A stretch of DNA of 64,000 nucleotides from Sphaerolaimus hirsutus (GCA_964036195.1 OZ038452.1:434001-498000), one strand, 5' to 3'. Positions 11,304 through 22,210 are shown, counted from the stretch's first letter. Numbers and translations are program-made. The notes: generated from the sequence alone by a model not told the origin.

Positions 11304-11723
11304 CCTTCCGGTGGCCACTCCCACCAAAAACTCTCTGAGCGGCCGAAGTCTGTCGCTCCGCGGATGCTTCCGGCGGCCACTGCTGTTGGCGCTCACGGGG
11401 ACTGGGTAGGGGTAAGTTTACAAGTTTTGAGCGATAAACTGTCGCCAAAATACGGCGACAGCGCTTAGCCCCCCTCAAAAATACGCTTGGTGCCATTTTC
11501 GGGAAGTTGGCACTCGGCCAAGAGTGGCCGATTTGACACTCTACCAAAATTCCCAAAATCACCCAAAATCCCCCTCTCCCAGGTTCCGGCGGTCGGCGGT
11601 CGTCAAATGGCGGCGGCGCGGCGCTGTCGCGACCGTGAAGACCGTCCGCCGGCGCTCCTTCGGTCGCCATACCCAGGGGAATCGATTTCTCGACCGGCGC
11701 TGCTTTTCTTTTTAGTGAAAGCG

Positions 11724-12140
11724 CCGTAAGTCTCACAAAATTTAGGTTCCATTCCCGGAGGTGTCGAATGACATCACCCGGGACTTTTCACGGGTAAATA
11801 CGGCTAACCCGGCCGTTTCGCTAACTAAAGCCGGCGGCATAGCGCCATCGATTCACAATTCTATGGTAATTCGCGCTTGATCACCGTCCCAGAGGCGTGG
11901 GTCTGGCACTTTGGTGGTCTGGCGCCAATTACCATAGTTGGCGTTCGCTGCGCCGTAAGTTCCCCATAAGTTAGGTTTCATATAGGGCGACGTCGCGATG
12001 ACGTCGCTTGGTCTAAAGATGGCCCGTATGGCATTTCCGGCGACTAAAGCGCCATAATTAGGGCTTGTATGCGTTAATTGGCGCTGGGTCCCCGTCCCAG
12101 AGACATAGGTCTGGCACTTTGGTGGCCCGCCGTCGATTAT
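11724..12140 (-). repeat. Diverged tandem pair, about 205 bases each
   Basis: Both halves contain CGTAAG...TTAGGTT, ACTAAAGC, and CCAGAG followed by GGTCTGGCACTTTGGTGG (11888 and 12093). At the presumed 5' end of the 3.3-kb element, where tandem units often act as promoters; that role is inference. Confidence 0.65.
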
Positions 12141-12154
12141 CGCATTACATGAAT

Positions 12155-12198
12155 CTTTGAAGCCCACATTTCTTTAAAAGTTTGTCCACCTAGAGAAA
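12155..12198 (+). repeat. Sequence S, copy 2, second part
   Basis: CTTTGAAGCCCACATTTC to AGAGAAA; the continuation of copy 1 at 8072-8115, displaced by the 3.3-kb insertion. Confidence 0.8.
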
Positions 12199-12397
12199 CT
12201 ATACAGTCACATAAAAAATTGACAAATTTGACGTGTTCTGCTTCAACCGGATTTCCCTCTAGCAGTCTCGCAGCGGCGGCACGTGCCGCTGGTATTAATT
12301 ATAATATTTATTAGGTGCGCACAGAAATACACTAAAAGCGACAAGTGCAGGAAAGTGCAGTGAAATGTGCATTGCGCTGCCGCAGTTCTCACATACT

Positions 12398-12537
12398 CTG
12401 CGAACATAACACTTGGTACGGAAACCTACCATAACCCATCTGAATAATAAACCAAAAATTATACAGTTCTTCGTCATAATATTTCGTTTTACTATGGAAT
12501 AATTAATCACGAAATTTATCACAAGATTTTCTTTCAT
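12398..12537. repeat. AACCTACCATAA-family element, partial
   Basis: ACGGAAACCTACCATAACCC and ACTATGGAATAATTAATCAC match the complete copy at 46752-46943. The right inverted repeat is missing. Confidence 0.65.
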
Positions 12538-13409
12538 GTCCTCCTATTATACGGTACAGACTGTGCGAAAAAATAGCTACCTATGTGAGTTAAAGTTCAG
12601 CTTACAGTAAAGAAATTTAGCGTGTGTACCACGGTATCAGTTAGTGAGACACTGAAGTAGTGGCCGCTTAAATCACGAAATTTCTTGTCCGCATAAACGG
12701 CATGGCCGTTATGGCTCGCAAGTATTTAATAAACGAGAGCAAATTCATTTTCACCAACGTTTTCTCCAAGCAACCGGGTAAATAAATACCTACATTCCCC
12801 TCTCAAAATGCACGCCACCCGATTTAAGTCGTGAATAGGAAAGATGGAAAAAAAATCGAAAACTGTTTCTGGATTTTCAATTTCCTTTTATTTTATACCT
12901 AAATTTGCCGAACCGAATATCTACACTGTAAACTAAAAAGTGATAATTTTATTCAAAAAAATTTCCCCTTATTTCAGTTTCCAGAAATACTTAGCATGTC
13001 GAGCTATCCTTACTACCGCAGGCAGAAACTTACAGACTGCAAGAAATATAAATTAAATTTAGCCAGCGGCGCGATCACAGCCCATAGATTTTCACAGACG
13101 TGGGCGGACGCGCGTCCCATTCCATTCGTTTATCACCGCGGCAGAGCTTTCACTTTGAACTGGGGCAGATTAGCACGGACTTATGCAGAGTCTGCGGAAT
13201 TGTGAAGTATGCGCTATCTTTTGTACACAGTTGTGAATTTCTAGATGTTACATTTGTGACGCGTCGGTGCGCTGTGTATTTACTATTATCAGAGATTTTG
13301 TTGGAAGTTGGAAGATTGGAAAATTATCAGAATTTCTGGCGTCCCGTGGTCCACAATTCGCACATGTGGTCAACTTTCCAATTATATTTCCATACACATA
13401 CTCTCGTAG
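12538..13409. other. Intergenic sequence before unc-80
   Basis: AT-rich until about 13050, then GC rises. No repeat family or exon recognised; probably holds upstream regulatory sequence of unc-80. Confidence 0.4.
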
Positions 13410-13450
13410 TATAAATAGCCGTGCAAATGCACTCGTTTCGTTCAGCGGAA
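13410..13450 (+). promoter_or_regulatory. TATA box and initiator, candidate unc-80 core promoter
   Basis: TATAAATAG starts at 13410. An initiator-like TTCAGC lies at 13441-13446, so the candidate start A at 13444 is 34 bases from the first T of the box, close to normal core-promoter spacing. It would give a GC-rich leader of about 500 bases before the ATG at 13942. The sequence turns from AT-rich to GC-rich here. An unseen upstream first exon is not excluded. Confidence 0.5.
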
Positions 13451-13941
13451 GCTGCACTTTTTCGAACAGCCATCTCCCTAACACATTCCCCTACAAGTAA
13501 ACATGGCAGTGCGCAGTGCACCGCTATATTTACTAGTTATAGCTCGTTCCGCCCTCAAACAAGTATTTCTGCGGCCAGCTGCCGCCGCCGCTGCGAAACT
13601 AGCGCATGAGCTGCATACACGCATGCGGCAGGCGCATTGCATGCAAGCGCACCACCAAGCTAAAAGGGAGTTTTCATTTTGCCCAGCGCATGAAACTGGG
13701 CCGCCGGCGCGTGTGCACTCGTCTGATTGCCGCCACTGCGCACAGCCGCCGCAGCCGCGGCACGTATCGATCGCGCCTGTTCATTTCGCTGCGTTTATTT
13801 ATTCGCGCGGCAATCGTTTGCGACTTAGGCGTGACGGAGATTACGCGCTTTCAGGGTTAAAAACTTCTAAAACCGATAAATATTTCGATGGACAATATTC
13901 GAAAGAACTAGGAAACGGCCAGCTGAGAACGGGACGGCGAC

Positions 13942-14138
13942 ATGGTGGGCAGCGACGCGCGACTGCAGCTGCAGCCGGTGGCCTCGTTCCGCTCGGTCAA
14001 GTCGACCAAGTCGAGCAGCAAGTCGCGCCAGTCGTCGTCGGGCGTGGGCGCGGCCGCCGCCGACCGCGGCCAGGACGTGGAAGATGCGCATGCCTGCGTG
14101 CCCCTGCCCATACAGAGTTTCCTGTGGCGACAGTCGAA
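13942..14138 (+). CDS. unc80: unc-80 exon 1 (start codon, residues 1-65)
   Basis: The ATG at 13942 has purine at -3 and G at +4, with an in-frame TGA 18 bases upstream (13924-13926), so it is very probably the true start. A Ser/Lys/Gln-rich N-terminal stretch is followed by PLPIQSFLWRQS, the diagnostic N-terminal UNC80 motif. Reading on past 14138 meets a stop, so the exon must end near there; the donor GTTGGT leaves two bases of a codon (phase 2). Confidence 0.9.
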
Positions 14139-14213
14139 GTTGGTCGATTGAGTACCATGTGCTTGATGATGATGAGAACTAGTTGATGGAAACGTAAACC
14201 CCCCTCATTGCAG

Positions 14214-14262
14214 TCCTTTCCTCGGTCCCAAAGTGGGCAAGCTGCATGAAGCCTCCTGCGTG
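14214..14262 (+). CDS. unc80: unc-80 exon 2 (residues 66-82)
   Basis: A 49-base exon after TTGCAG and before GTATGT. It encodes NPFLGPKVGKLHEASCV, which continues directly from exon 1's WRQS and matches the family's next block (LRPKLGKQYEASCV in vertebrates). It is too short to stand out as an ORF; found by phase and homology. Confidence 0.9.
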
Positions 14263-14491
14263 GTATGTATGGTTTTGTGGGGTGTGCTAAAAAGTTGGAG
14301 ATAAGTGTGATCGATATATTGGAAAAATGAAGCCAAAGAGTCACCAGTCAGTGTCCATAAACCGAATAAAGCTTTATGTGCGCGCTGCTGACGCAGCGTC
14401 GATATCGCGCATTATAAGTCAATTTTGATGAATTTTCAATTAGGATATTTTGACTCTTCCAATATCACCGCAAATCTCAATCGGTCTATAA

Positions 14492-14779
14492 TACCGTATG
14501 TCCTCGAATTACACCCTCCTTGAATAACCCCCCCCCCCCCCCGAAATACCCCAGTCCTGAGCGAGCTGAGTGAAAAATAACCCCCTCGAAATACCGCCTG
14601 TCTACAATAATGTACGCATAATTATTTTACCAGTTTTGGGAGTGTAAAAGCCTAGTCTTTACTTTATGACACCCCCCAAAAAAGTTTGACGACATAATAA
14701 AACCCACTCAAATTAATCCCTTTCATAATTTGCTGGCGAAATAAAAACCCTCCGGGGGTATTTCGAGCAAATACTGTAA
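14492..14779. mobile_element. ACCGTATTTCCTCG-family element in intron 2
   Basis: TACCGTATGTCCTCGAATTA ... GGGGGTATTTCGAGCAAATA. C-tract near the left end. It occupies half of the 581-base intron and ends 64 bases before exon 3. Confidence 0.8.
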
Positions 14780-14843
14780 CTAACCGGCCCACCACAATCA
14801 ACATGACCATCACACAACCCCCCAAGCCCAACCCCCCTGCCAG

Positions 14844-15057
14844 ACGTTCGAGCGGGTCGTGGTGCAGAACATCCTGCACGGGCTGTCGCCGTCGCTGTCG
14901 GACGCGATCGGGTCGATCCCCCGCTGGCGGCTGGTGCGCGCCACCTTCCCGCACGTGGTCCAGTGCGCCGCCGCCCTGCTCGCAGAGCACCACCTGTGCA
15001 GGGCAGAGCACAACTTGCAGATGGACAACCGACAGTACAGCGTCGGCGGCCAGCCCG
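14844..15057 (+). CDS. unc80: unc-80 exon 3 (residues 83-153)
   Basis: Starts after CTGCCAG and reads FERVVVQNILHGLSPSLSD, then a helical stretch ending in AALLAEHHLC. This is the conserved N-terminal UNC80 region. The 3' edge is uncertain: G|GTCGGT at 15057 gives the phase 1 needed by exon 4, but the next bases run into a G-tract and the donor is weak. Confidence 0.85.
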
Positions 15058-15960
15058 GTCGGTGGGGGGGGGGGGGGGTTGGGGGGTTTGTGCTCGTGAT
15101 CGTGTGTCCGTGTGTGTTGGTTGCCGCTTTTTGAAAGTGCTATTCACGTAGTAACCGCAATGAGTTTGTTTATCTTTTTTTAATCGCATTGGCACGCTTC
15201 CAACATGAGACATGAATAAGTGCGAATGCAGAGTGTTAAGTCCGCCGAGTATATATTTATCGCTGTGCGGCATTTGCGATAAGCTTTCTAAAGGAAGATT
15301 GCGCAGGGATGATTCACATCCTTTTTCTTTGTCTGCCACATTTTAAGTTTTCGAATTTCCCAAAAATAGTTTTCGAATTTTCAAATTTAGTTTTCCAATT
15401 TTCGAATCTTTTTGATTACTTTTCGAATTTTCGAATCTTTTTGATTACTTTTCGAATCTCTTCCCATCAAATTATTGAATTTTTGAATTTTTAGTCTATG
15501 AATACATTTTAATGTTTTACTGTCTTGTACTGTTTCCGCAGATCTATTTGCACATTGAAGTCTGGAACGCACAGTGGCTGGAAAAGCATTAGACATGGCT
15601 GGGGAATTACTCAAATGTGTTACATACACAACACTACATTCAAAACTCTGCTTTTTAGGGTGCTATCTTTCCAAAAATCGTGATCCCTGTTTAAGGCGTT
15701 TGAGTAGATATGAGCAAATATACCTACCTAGTGTGAAAATATCGTGCAGGAACTGAGAGAATCAGTAGTAGGGATACCAGTATTATCACATCCGAATTGT
15801 CAAACCAACATGCATTTTTTCGAAATACAATTAAAATTATGTAATTGTGTTTTAAAATTATGTAATAAAAATTGTGCATTCTTTTTTCCAAGCCTTGTAT
15901 TCTTGGTGTTCCAACATGGAAAAATTGACTCATGCTAACAGCAGACATTCACTAAATCCC

Positions 15961-17308
15961 TACCGTATTTCCTCGAAATACCCCCCGGGGGTGATTGGTT
16001 CATAGTGCTCCCGAGAGGGGGGGGGTTAAACGAGGGGGGGTATTTCGAAGGGGGGGGGTGATTATTTCGCCAGAAATTTTTTGAAACCCTAGTACAAAAT
16101 CGTTGTTTGTGATGTGCGCTGGGGTAGAAAAATGCATCAATAACTGACATGTATAGACTCCTGTAGATTAATATTAGTACGTAGATGGTATAAACATTAT
16201 TCTAACGTGATTCCGACATTGTTTTAACGTGTGTTCTGCACTACGCAGAACACAAACTGCAGTATTTGTCATGTACGTTCTCTTTACACTCAATTTGGGG
16301 GGGGGTATTTCGAGGGGGGGGGGGTAGTGATGGAAAAGCGCCAGAAAAAAGGGCGCCAGGCGCCAATGACGCCATGGCGCCATTCAAAAAGTGGGCGCCA
16401 AGCGCCAAGGGCGCCACAGAAAAAGGGCGCCAGGCGCCAAGGGCGCCATGGCGCCATTCGGAAAGCGGGCGCCAGGCGCCAAGGGCGCCACGGAAAGAGG
16501 GCGCCAAGCGCCAAGGGCGCCATGGCGCCATTTGAAAAATAGGGCGCCAGGCGCCAAGGGCGCCAGGACAAATAAGTGCATACAACACCCTGCATGTGGT
16601 AAAAGTGTTTCTACAGCACCCTAGTACTTGCATTCACTACTTAATTTGCATTCTCCAGGGTGTAATGAACAAAGACAACACTAGCAACAAAAAAATCGAG
16701 TAAAATTCACATGACAATTCAAACACAATGGATATTGTCATTTGACAACAATCCATTCACTTCAAATTGACTTCTCCAATCAATGTTTCCTCGAAATGGA
16801 CAAAAAACGGAATTGCAACGATTTGAATCCGTTGATTTATGATTTTGCAAGTTCAACGTTCCATCATTCTCGTCTTCTGATCTGTCAGACACATCTGATG
16901 AACCGTTGCACACAAAATTTATACCCACTCACACCACGTCATCCATTTTTCTGGCGAATTCAGATCATCCATGAATGCGTTTTTCATATTTTTTTCCATT
17001 TATACAGCACTCACCTTGAAACCCTGCTGGCGCCTTTCTGGCGCCCTTTTAAAGCAGGGCGCCAGGCGCCAAGGGCGCCACGGAAAAAGGGCGCCACGCG
17101 CCAAGAGCGCCATGGCGCCTTTCAGAATGTGGGCGCCAGGCGCCAAGGGCGCCACAGAAAAAGGGCGCCAAGCGCCAATGGCGCCATGGCGCGGCGCCCT
17201 TTGGCGCCCTCAAATGGCGCCAGCGCCATGGCGCCATTCCATCACTAGGGGGGGGGTGATTGTTTCATAGTGGTCTCGAGAGGGGGGGTATTTCGAGGAA
17301 ATACGGTA
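15961..17308. mobile_element. ACCGTATTTCCTCG-family element carrying a nested GGCGCC element
   Basis: Left TACCGTATTTCCTCGAAATA, right TATTTCGAGGAAATACGGTA: perfect ends. Split by the element at 16326-17248, whose removal brings G-tract to G-tract. In unc-80 intron 3. Confidence 0.85.
16326..17248. mobile_element. GGCGCC-array foldback element
   Basis: Ends TAGTGATGGAAAAGCGCCAG and GCGCCATTCCATCACTA. Arms of 240 and 215 bases are arrays of GGCGCCAGGCGCCAAGGG and ATGGCGCCATTC units; a 460-base unique AT-rich core (16570-17030) lies between. A fragment is at 42590-42655. In-frame translations such as WRPWRLAP are repeat artefacts. Confidence 0.85.
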
Positions 17309-17517
17309 GATTCACTAAATCACTGTATATATTAATTTTTCCATCTTTCAATCTTTCTTTCCAATGGCCGCCAAACATTTAAATATATCGATGCATTTAG
17401 GTCGTTTTAAACAATTAGAATAAGCCAGAAATTCAAAACATTTTTGCAACACCAATCTCGCAAAATGGCACTGCAAATAGGTATCCACTATGGAAGCACA
17501 AGCGACTTTGCACTTAG

Positions 17518-17675
17518 GTCTGAACAAGCACGGGGGGTCGGCTGCGGCGGCGGGCGCGGCGCCGGAACGCAAGCGGCTGGGCAGCTCGCTCACCAAGATC
17601 CTGTACATTCTGCACTGGATGCTCATCGAGGCGGCGCTCGAGTGCCGCGCAGAGGCGGGCGGACACGACGGACAG
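17518..17675 (+). CDS. unc80: unc-80 exon 4 (residues 154-206)
   Basis: Acceptor CACTTAG, donor CAG|GTGCGC. An Ala/Gly linker leads into ILYILHWMLIEAALEC, equivalent to LLHTLHWMLLEAPQDC of vertebrate UNC80. Ends in phase 0. Confidence 0.88.
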
Positions 17676-18005
17676 GTGCGCGTTGGGCATTTGAAAACAT
17701 CTTTTCGTGTTTGCAAGTTTTGCCTTGAAAAAATATAGGCATGTGAATATTTATACCTATAATCTTTGTAAAATTTCTCAAAAATGAAATAAATAGAATA
17801 AATCTGTAAAAATGCTGAGTGGATATATTTAAATAAATATAAATGACATTTTCATATTTTCCTCTCATAAAAAATATAGGCAATCAAGTCTTTCCGAAGA
17901 AAAAAAACAGGAGAAAATTATTATCAGCATAATTTTTTCCTAATATTTATTTAAAAATGTGTATATTTCTGCCAACATATGTGCAACGCGATCCACTGCG
18001 CGCAG

Positions 18006-18172
18006 TCGGCCATGGCGGAGGTGACGCTGCACAACCTGCTGTCGGCGGCGTCGTGCGAGGAGGCGCTCTTCAGCCAGTACGTGTACCCGCTGAGCTGCGT
18101 GCAGGCGTTCGTCTACCTGCTCGTGCCCCTGGTGCACTGCCTCGACCAGGACGACCTGTCCACCAGCCCCAG
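18006..18172 (+). CDS. unc80: unc-80 exon 5 (residues 207-261)
   Basis: Acceptor GCGCAG, consensus donor AG|GTGAGT. Contains AFVYLLVPLVHCLDQDDL, matching the family block LFVFLFAPLVHRIKESDL. Hydrophobic but probably a buried helix rather than a membrane span, as UNC80 is a soluble scaffold. Ends in phase 2. Confidence 0.92.
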
Positions 18173-18385
18173 GTGAGTGCCAGCTTGGGGTGGCTATGTC
18201 ATTCGAAGGGATACACCACTCACTCTGGTGGGGAGAAATTTGTGTCGCATCGCGTGTCCTATAGCAGTATATTTATTCATGGTTACGCCGCCTTATAGTT
18301 CCGTTTCATCCGAAATGATCTCAAACGAGCTGCCAAACAGAACCACATTAGCCCATAGTTGTCAAGTTAACTCGAAAAATATGTA

Positions 18386-18802
18386 TACCGTATTTCTTCT
18401 ACTAGAACGGCATACCTCTAATAGAACGGCACCTCCAATAGAACGGCAGGTTTTGGCACTTTTTACACCCACGAAAAGAATAGAACGGCAGTTTCCAATA
18501 GTACCGCATGTAGAAATTACGTTTAAGAGTGCCAAAACACAAAAATATTTGAAAAATTGGTGGCGAGACTATCCATGCTGTTCCGAACTATCATCCAGGG
18601 GTTGTTTTCACATTTAGATTGCTGCTCTAATATTAAAAAGTCGCTCATGTATCACTACAAAATGCTATCCTCAAATGAAAATCGTGTGAAAATTTCCGAT
18701 GGAAAAAATAGAACGGCAGCCTCCAATGGAACTCCAATGGTACGGCAGGTAAAAAAGATGACGAAAAAATAGAACAGCGCCGTTTTATTAGAAGAAATAC
18801 GG
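18386..18802. mobile_element. ACCGTATTTCTTCTA-family element
   Basis: TACCGTATTTCTTCTACTAG and TATTAGAAGAAATACGGTA. Interior repeats AATAGAACGGCA. In unc-80 intron 5; copies at 41932 and 47039. Confidence 0.85.
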
Positions 18803-18819
18803 TACTCGAGTACTGTGTA

Positions 18820-19470
18820 AATATGTTTACATTTCCTCTAAAGACAAAGAATTATCTGTACTCACCTTTACGCGTACTTGTTGAAGTTGAGTACAGAAAA
18901 CGTAATTTATGGGACATTTTCAGTTCTACGTATTTTTCATTATGCTGTAACTTTGGCTTTAGTGTACCATAGTTGTTATAACGTATTTACGTTTGGTCGA
19001 TAAATACGGATACTCGAGTGCTGCGTAAATACGTTTACGTTTCCTCCCCAAAAATACCGGTACTCACTTTCTCACGTACTTTTTGATAGTACGCGAGTAC
19101 AGAAAACGTATTTCAAACCGGCTTTTTAAAGGCTTTTTCAAGGCATAAAAAGATGAGAAATGCTAAAAATAGGGACAAAATATTTAAAATAGCATAAAAA
19201 TAAGCCACAACACTTTAACTTTATGGTGAAAAATATTTTATGGTGAAAAGTTCGAAAATTAGTTATTTTGAGTGAAAATTGGGGCTCAACTTCTCAAAAA
19301 TACCCACTTTTACGTTTTCCGGTGACAAAAGTAATTTACTCACGTTTACTCACGAGTAAAAGTAAAAATTTAATACTTTACGTTTTCTGTACTCACCTAT
19401 GAGTAAAAATAAATACTTTACGTTTACGTTTACTTTCATAAAAGTTCAGTACTATTAACAACTCTACAGT
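18820..19470. repeat. Degenerate ACGTTTACGTTT-rich region
   Basis: Many copies of TACGTTTACG, TACTCACGTTTACTC and related words in both orientations, with ACAAAGTTCAGT-type ends at 19443 and 19552. Probably decayed members of the AAGCGTAAGCGTA families. Confidence 0.55.
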
Positions 19471-19649
19471 GTACAAGCAAAAATTTACCTCATGTTTTCT
19501 GAACTCAGTAGTGATAAAATTTAAAATACTTTGTTTACTTTTATTTTAAGAAAAGTTCAGTGCTTATAACACTCTGCACTAGCCGGGCTGTGAAAAATTA
19601 ATCAGGCTGCCTGAAAAAACGCCTCTGGGCGAATCGATCGGCGCCGCAT

Positions 19650-19905
19650 CTAGGGGCAGTCCCGCACCCTGTAAAGTGGGATTCTGGTCGTTGGCTTCGT
19701 GGACTTGGCTTCGCCTCTTGCCCAAGGTCCACATGCCAATCCAGCTGAACACAACTGCACAATTAAAGTGTAAAATGTCAAGTAAAACGGAAAAGGAATT
19801 TTTTTTAAATATCACTGAACTTTTATATTTAGCAAAACATTTTTGGCATTTGAATGATCGTTGACACTTTACTTCACACTTTACCGACAGGGCGCGGGAC
19901 TGTAA
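19650..19905. mobile_element. CTGGTGCCAG-family element in intron 5
   Basis: GGGGCAGTCCCGCACCCTGTAAAG at the left pairs with CAGGGCGCGGGACTG at the right (ends only). 45 bases upstream of exon 6. Confidence 0.75.
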
Positions 19906-19950
19906 AATAATGATAAAACCTAACTATTTATGAAAAAACCGCCCCCTCAG

Positions 19951-20128
19951 ACTGGAGGCGGGCGCGCACATCTGGCGCTCGTTGTGGAACAACGACCAGC
20001 CGGGCCTGTTCGCGTTCACGGCGCCGGTGAAGCCGAGCAAGGCGCAGGTGGGCCGCATGGCCAGGCTGCTGGGCGGCGACGCGCTCGGCACCGCCCCCGC
20101 CGCCGCCGCCGAAGACCCAATGTCTCCT
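19951..20128 (+). CDS. unc80: unc-80 exon 6 (residues 262-321)
   Basis: Acceptor CCCCCTCAG; the first base completes an Arg codon. WRSLWNNDQPGLFAFTAP matches the family's IWQPMWEHRQPGVSGFTA. A poly-Ala-containing tail follows. The donor is taken as CCT|GTGACT (phase 0). Confidence 0.9.
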
Positions 20129-20526
20129 GTGACTGGTTGGTGCATAAATATGTACACTATCACTGGTCCTTGGACCTAGCGTTGCCGAAGTTAGCTTACC
20201 GTACCGTTTACCGCACAATGGAAAGTTTACCGTACCGTAATGTCACCGCGAAGCTGTACCATTTGCCACCCAATTTTGGGCTCATAGTCGACAGGTCCAA
20301 TCACCTCGCATAACATTTCTGCACACGTCGAAATTTATGGACCCCCCTTCCCAATTTTCACACAGTGACGACTGGCTTGGACGGTAGCAAACGCGGTCCT
20401 GGCAACCTGCCAAACCCCGTTTGCACAGTGGAGCACGTCGACGGCACAACCGACGGATCCATGTTCTCGCACAGTGTTCGTTTAAAATTACAACTCACCC
20501 AATTGACACACCCTTTCATTGCGAAT

Positions 20527-20650
20527 ACCGTATTTCCTCGAAATATCTCCCCCCCCCCAAATGGCCACTATGAATTTATACCCCCCTCGTTTAACCCCCT
20601 CAAAATTTCCACTATGAAAAAATAAACCCTAGGATTCTAGGAAATACGGT
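20527..20650. mobile_element. Short ACCGTATTTCCTCG-family element in intron 6
   Basis: ACCGTATTTCCTCGAAATAT and TAGGAAATACGGT, 124 bases. C-tract and CACTATGAATTTATACCCCC inside, as in the copy at 53341. Confidence 0.85.
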
Positions 20651-20759
20651 GCTGTGAATACGCGAAAGTGAATAGTGTCATTTAGATACATATTTCATGT
20701 TTATGTACACATATACCTAGGTCAATACCTAATCATTCAACAGCACAAAAAACACTCAG

Positions 20760-20942
20760 GCGGGGCATTCAGCGAGCCAGCAGGCGGCGAGCAGCACGGC
20801 GACGGTGCCGAGCGGGGCGTTGATCAGCCCGGAGCCGCCGCCGCACCGCCAGCCCGCCGCCACCATCGTCACGGTCGAGGACGAGACTGCGGTGGCGGCT
20901 GGTGCGGCTGCGCAGCGCAGGCGACTAGTGCCCAGACTGGCT
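20760..20942 (+). CDS. unc80: unc-80 exon 7 (linker, residues 322-382)
   Basis: Acceptor ACTCAG, phase 0 on entry. Encodes a Ser/Ala/Pro-rich linker with VTVEDETAVAAGAA. Not conserved enough to recognise alone; called from GC content, open frame and matching phases. The donor could be GCT|GTGCGT (20942) or CTA|GTGCCC a few codons earlier. Confidence 0.68.
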
Positions 20943-21187
20943 GTGCGTTGTAGATATTTGATGATTGGGTTGTGTTGTTACCACTTCCGAAAGCGTTCAG
21001 CTTTGAAAGTGAGCGAGCCCATTGGACATGCATACCCAGCAGAAATTGGAAACAAAATTCATAGGCGATTTTATCAAAATCGTTTTTTTCGGACTTATCG
21101 ACTTTTAGAAGTAAACAACTCGGTTGATAGCCCTTATCACAGTTCCCAACCCAACTGCAGTTGCATTCAATTGCCACTCATATGCAG

Positions 21188-21505
21188 GCCGTGGGTCGAT
21201 CCCAAGCCACAGTGTCCTCGTCGCCATCGGAGAGTCAGAGCACGCACGATTTCAACCAGTCGCAGCAGCAGTCGCAGCAGCCGCACCAGCAGTCGCAGCA
21301 GCGGCCGGGCGCCGCGTCGACGCGACTGCGGCATCATGACTCGACCACGGGCACGGACATGGACGTGGTCGAGTTGGCGGGGCCGGCCGACGTGCCGCAC
21401 AGCGACGAGATCATGATGAGCATGGAGGACGACTTCGACGCGACCGCCGTGGCCGACCAGCCGTGGCTCAGGGCGCAGTCGCAGCCGCCCGCGCCGCCGC
21501 ACGCA
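21188..21505 (+). CDS. unc80: unc-80 exon 8 (Gln/Ser-rich linker, residues 383-488)
   Basis: Acceptor TATGCAG, donor GCA|GTTCGT, phase 0 at both ends. Gln-rich at residues around 405-420 (QQQSQQPHQQSQQ), then an acidic part with EIMMSMEDDFDATAVADQ. Probably a disordered insert between conserved UNC80 blocks. Confidence 0.75.
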
Positions 21506-21730
21506 GTTCGTTTACCAAATCCAGGGCGCCCTTCAAATTGTCGCTCGTTAAGCGATGGCCAATTCCTCGGAAAAATGTTTAAATGTTCAAGTTTTTTAAA
21601 ATTACTTTTCGGATTTGAACTTTTTCCGAAAATAGTTTTTGAATTTATGAATTTTAGTTTTTCAACTTTTTGAAATACCTTTCAGACATTGTCATTCGAA
21701 CACAATTTGGTATATTTTTGTGTGGCGCAG

Positions 21731-21854
21731 ACCCCGGCGGAGGAGTGCGACCCCGGGGTGGGGCGGGCGCCGGTGCGCAGCGTGAGCGAGTACCGCAAGC
21801 GCATGCAGTCGGACGAGCACGCCAAGCTGTGCAAGACCGCCACCGACACCATGA
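21731..21854 (+). CDS. unc80: unc-80 exon 9 (linker, residues 489-529)
   Basis: Acceptor GGCGCAG after a T-rich tract, donor A|GTCAGT (phase 1). Encodes a charged segment with SEYRKRMQSDEHAKLCKTA. Phase 1 fits exon 10 exactly. Confidence 0.75.
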
Positions 21855-22210
21855 GTCAGTGCTGCACAACAAAGTTTTTATACCCCATGTTTTTTTTTAA
21901 ATGTTATCACCACGATTAACTTTATAAAGACATTTTGGAAGGACCGTTTGTTTACCCGTTTAGCTGATGCTAGAATACAGTCTTATTTCCATTGACAACC
22001 CGTATCAATAAGCAAGGGTCAATGAGGCAGAAAATGACTCCCGCCTCGAATAACACCACTGCCTGTGATTAACGAGAAATGCTCACCATTCCCACAAAAA
22101 ACACAACATGCACTATCAACTCACCGAACGCAAATTGAAGTAGAGTGGGAGTAATGTTATGACAAGGATATATTGGCTTATTGGCACTATGCCAGCAAAA
22201 TCCCACGCAG

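Larger units (their letters stand above)
8851..12148 (-). mobile_element. 3.3-kb inserted element with 6-bp target duplication
   Basis: Inserted into S copy 2 and flanked by ATGAAT at 8845-8850 and 12149-12154. Left end ATAATACAGTGGACCCCCGG; right end CGATTATCGCATTAC. No clear inverted repeat between the ends. Contains a - strand ORF at its left end, an AT-rich middle, two copies of a 47-base repeat near 11158 and 11254, and diverged ~205-base tandem repeats near its right end, which would be the 5' region on the - strand. The class is unknown. Confidence 0.6.

Noticed and set aside
11290..11736. 148-codon - strand ORF in the 3.3-kb element
   Set aside because: Lies in GC-rich repeated leader-like sequence with low-complexity composition; no motif.
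13503..14186. 227-codon + strand ORF overlapping unc-80 exon 1
   Set aside because: Different frame from the UNC80 coding sequence, biased composition typical of GC-rich leader sequence, and it reads through the exon 1 donor.
16231..17270. Several ORFs encoding GAKRQGRH / WRPWRLAP repeats
   Set aside because: Translations of GGCGCC arrays in all frames; no coding signal beyond repeat periodicity.
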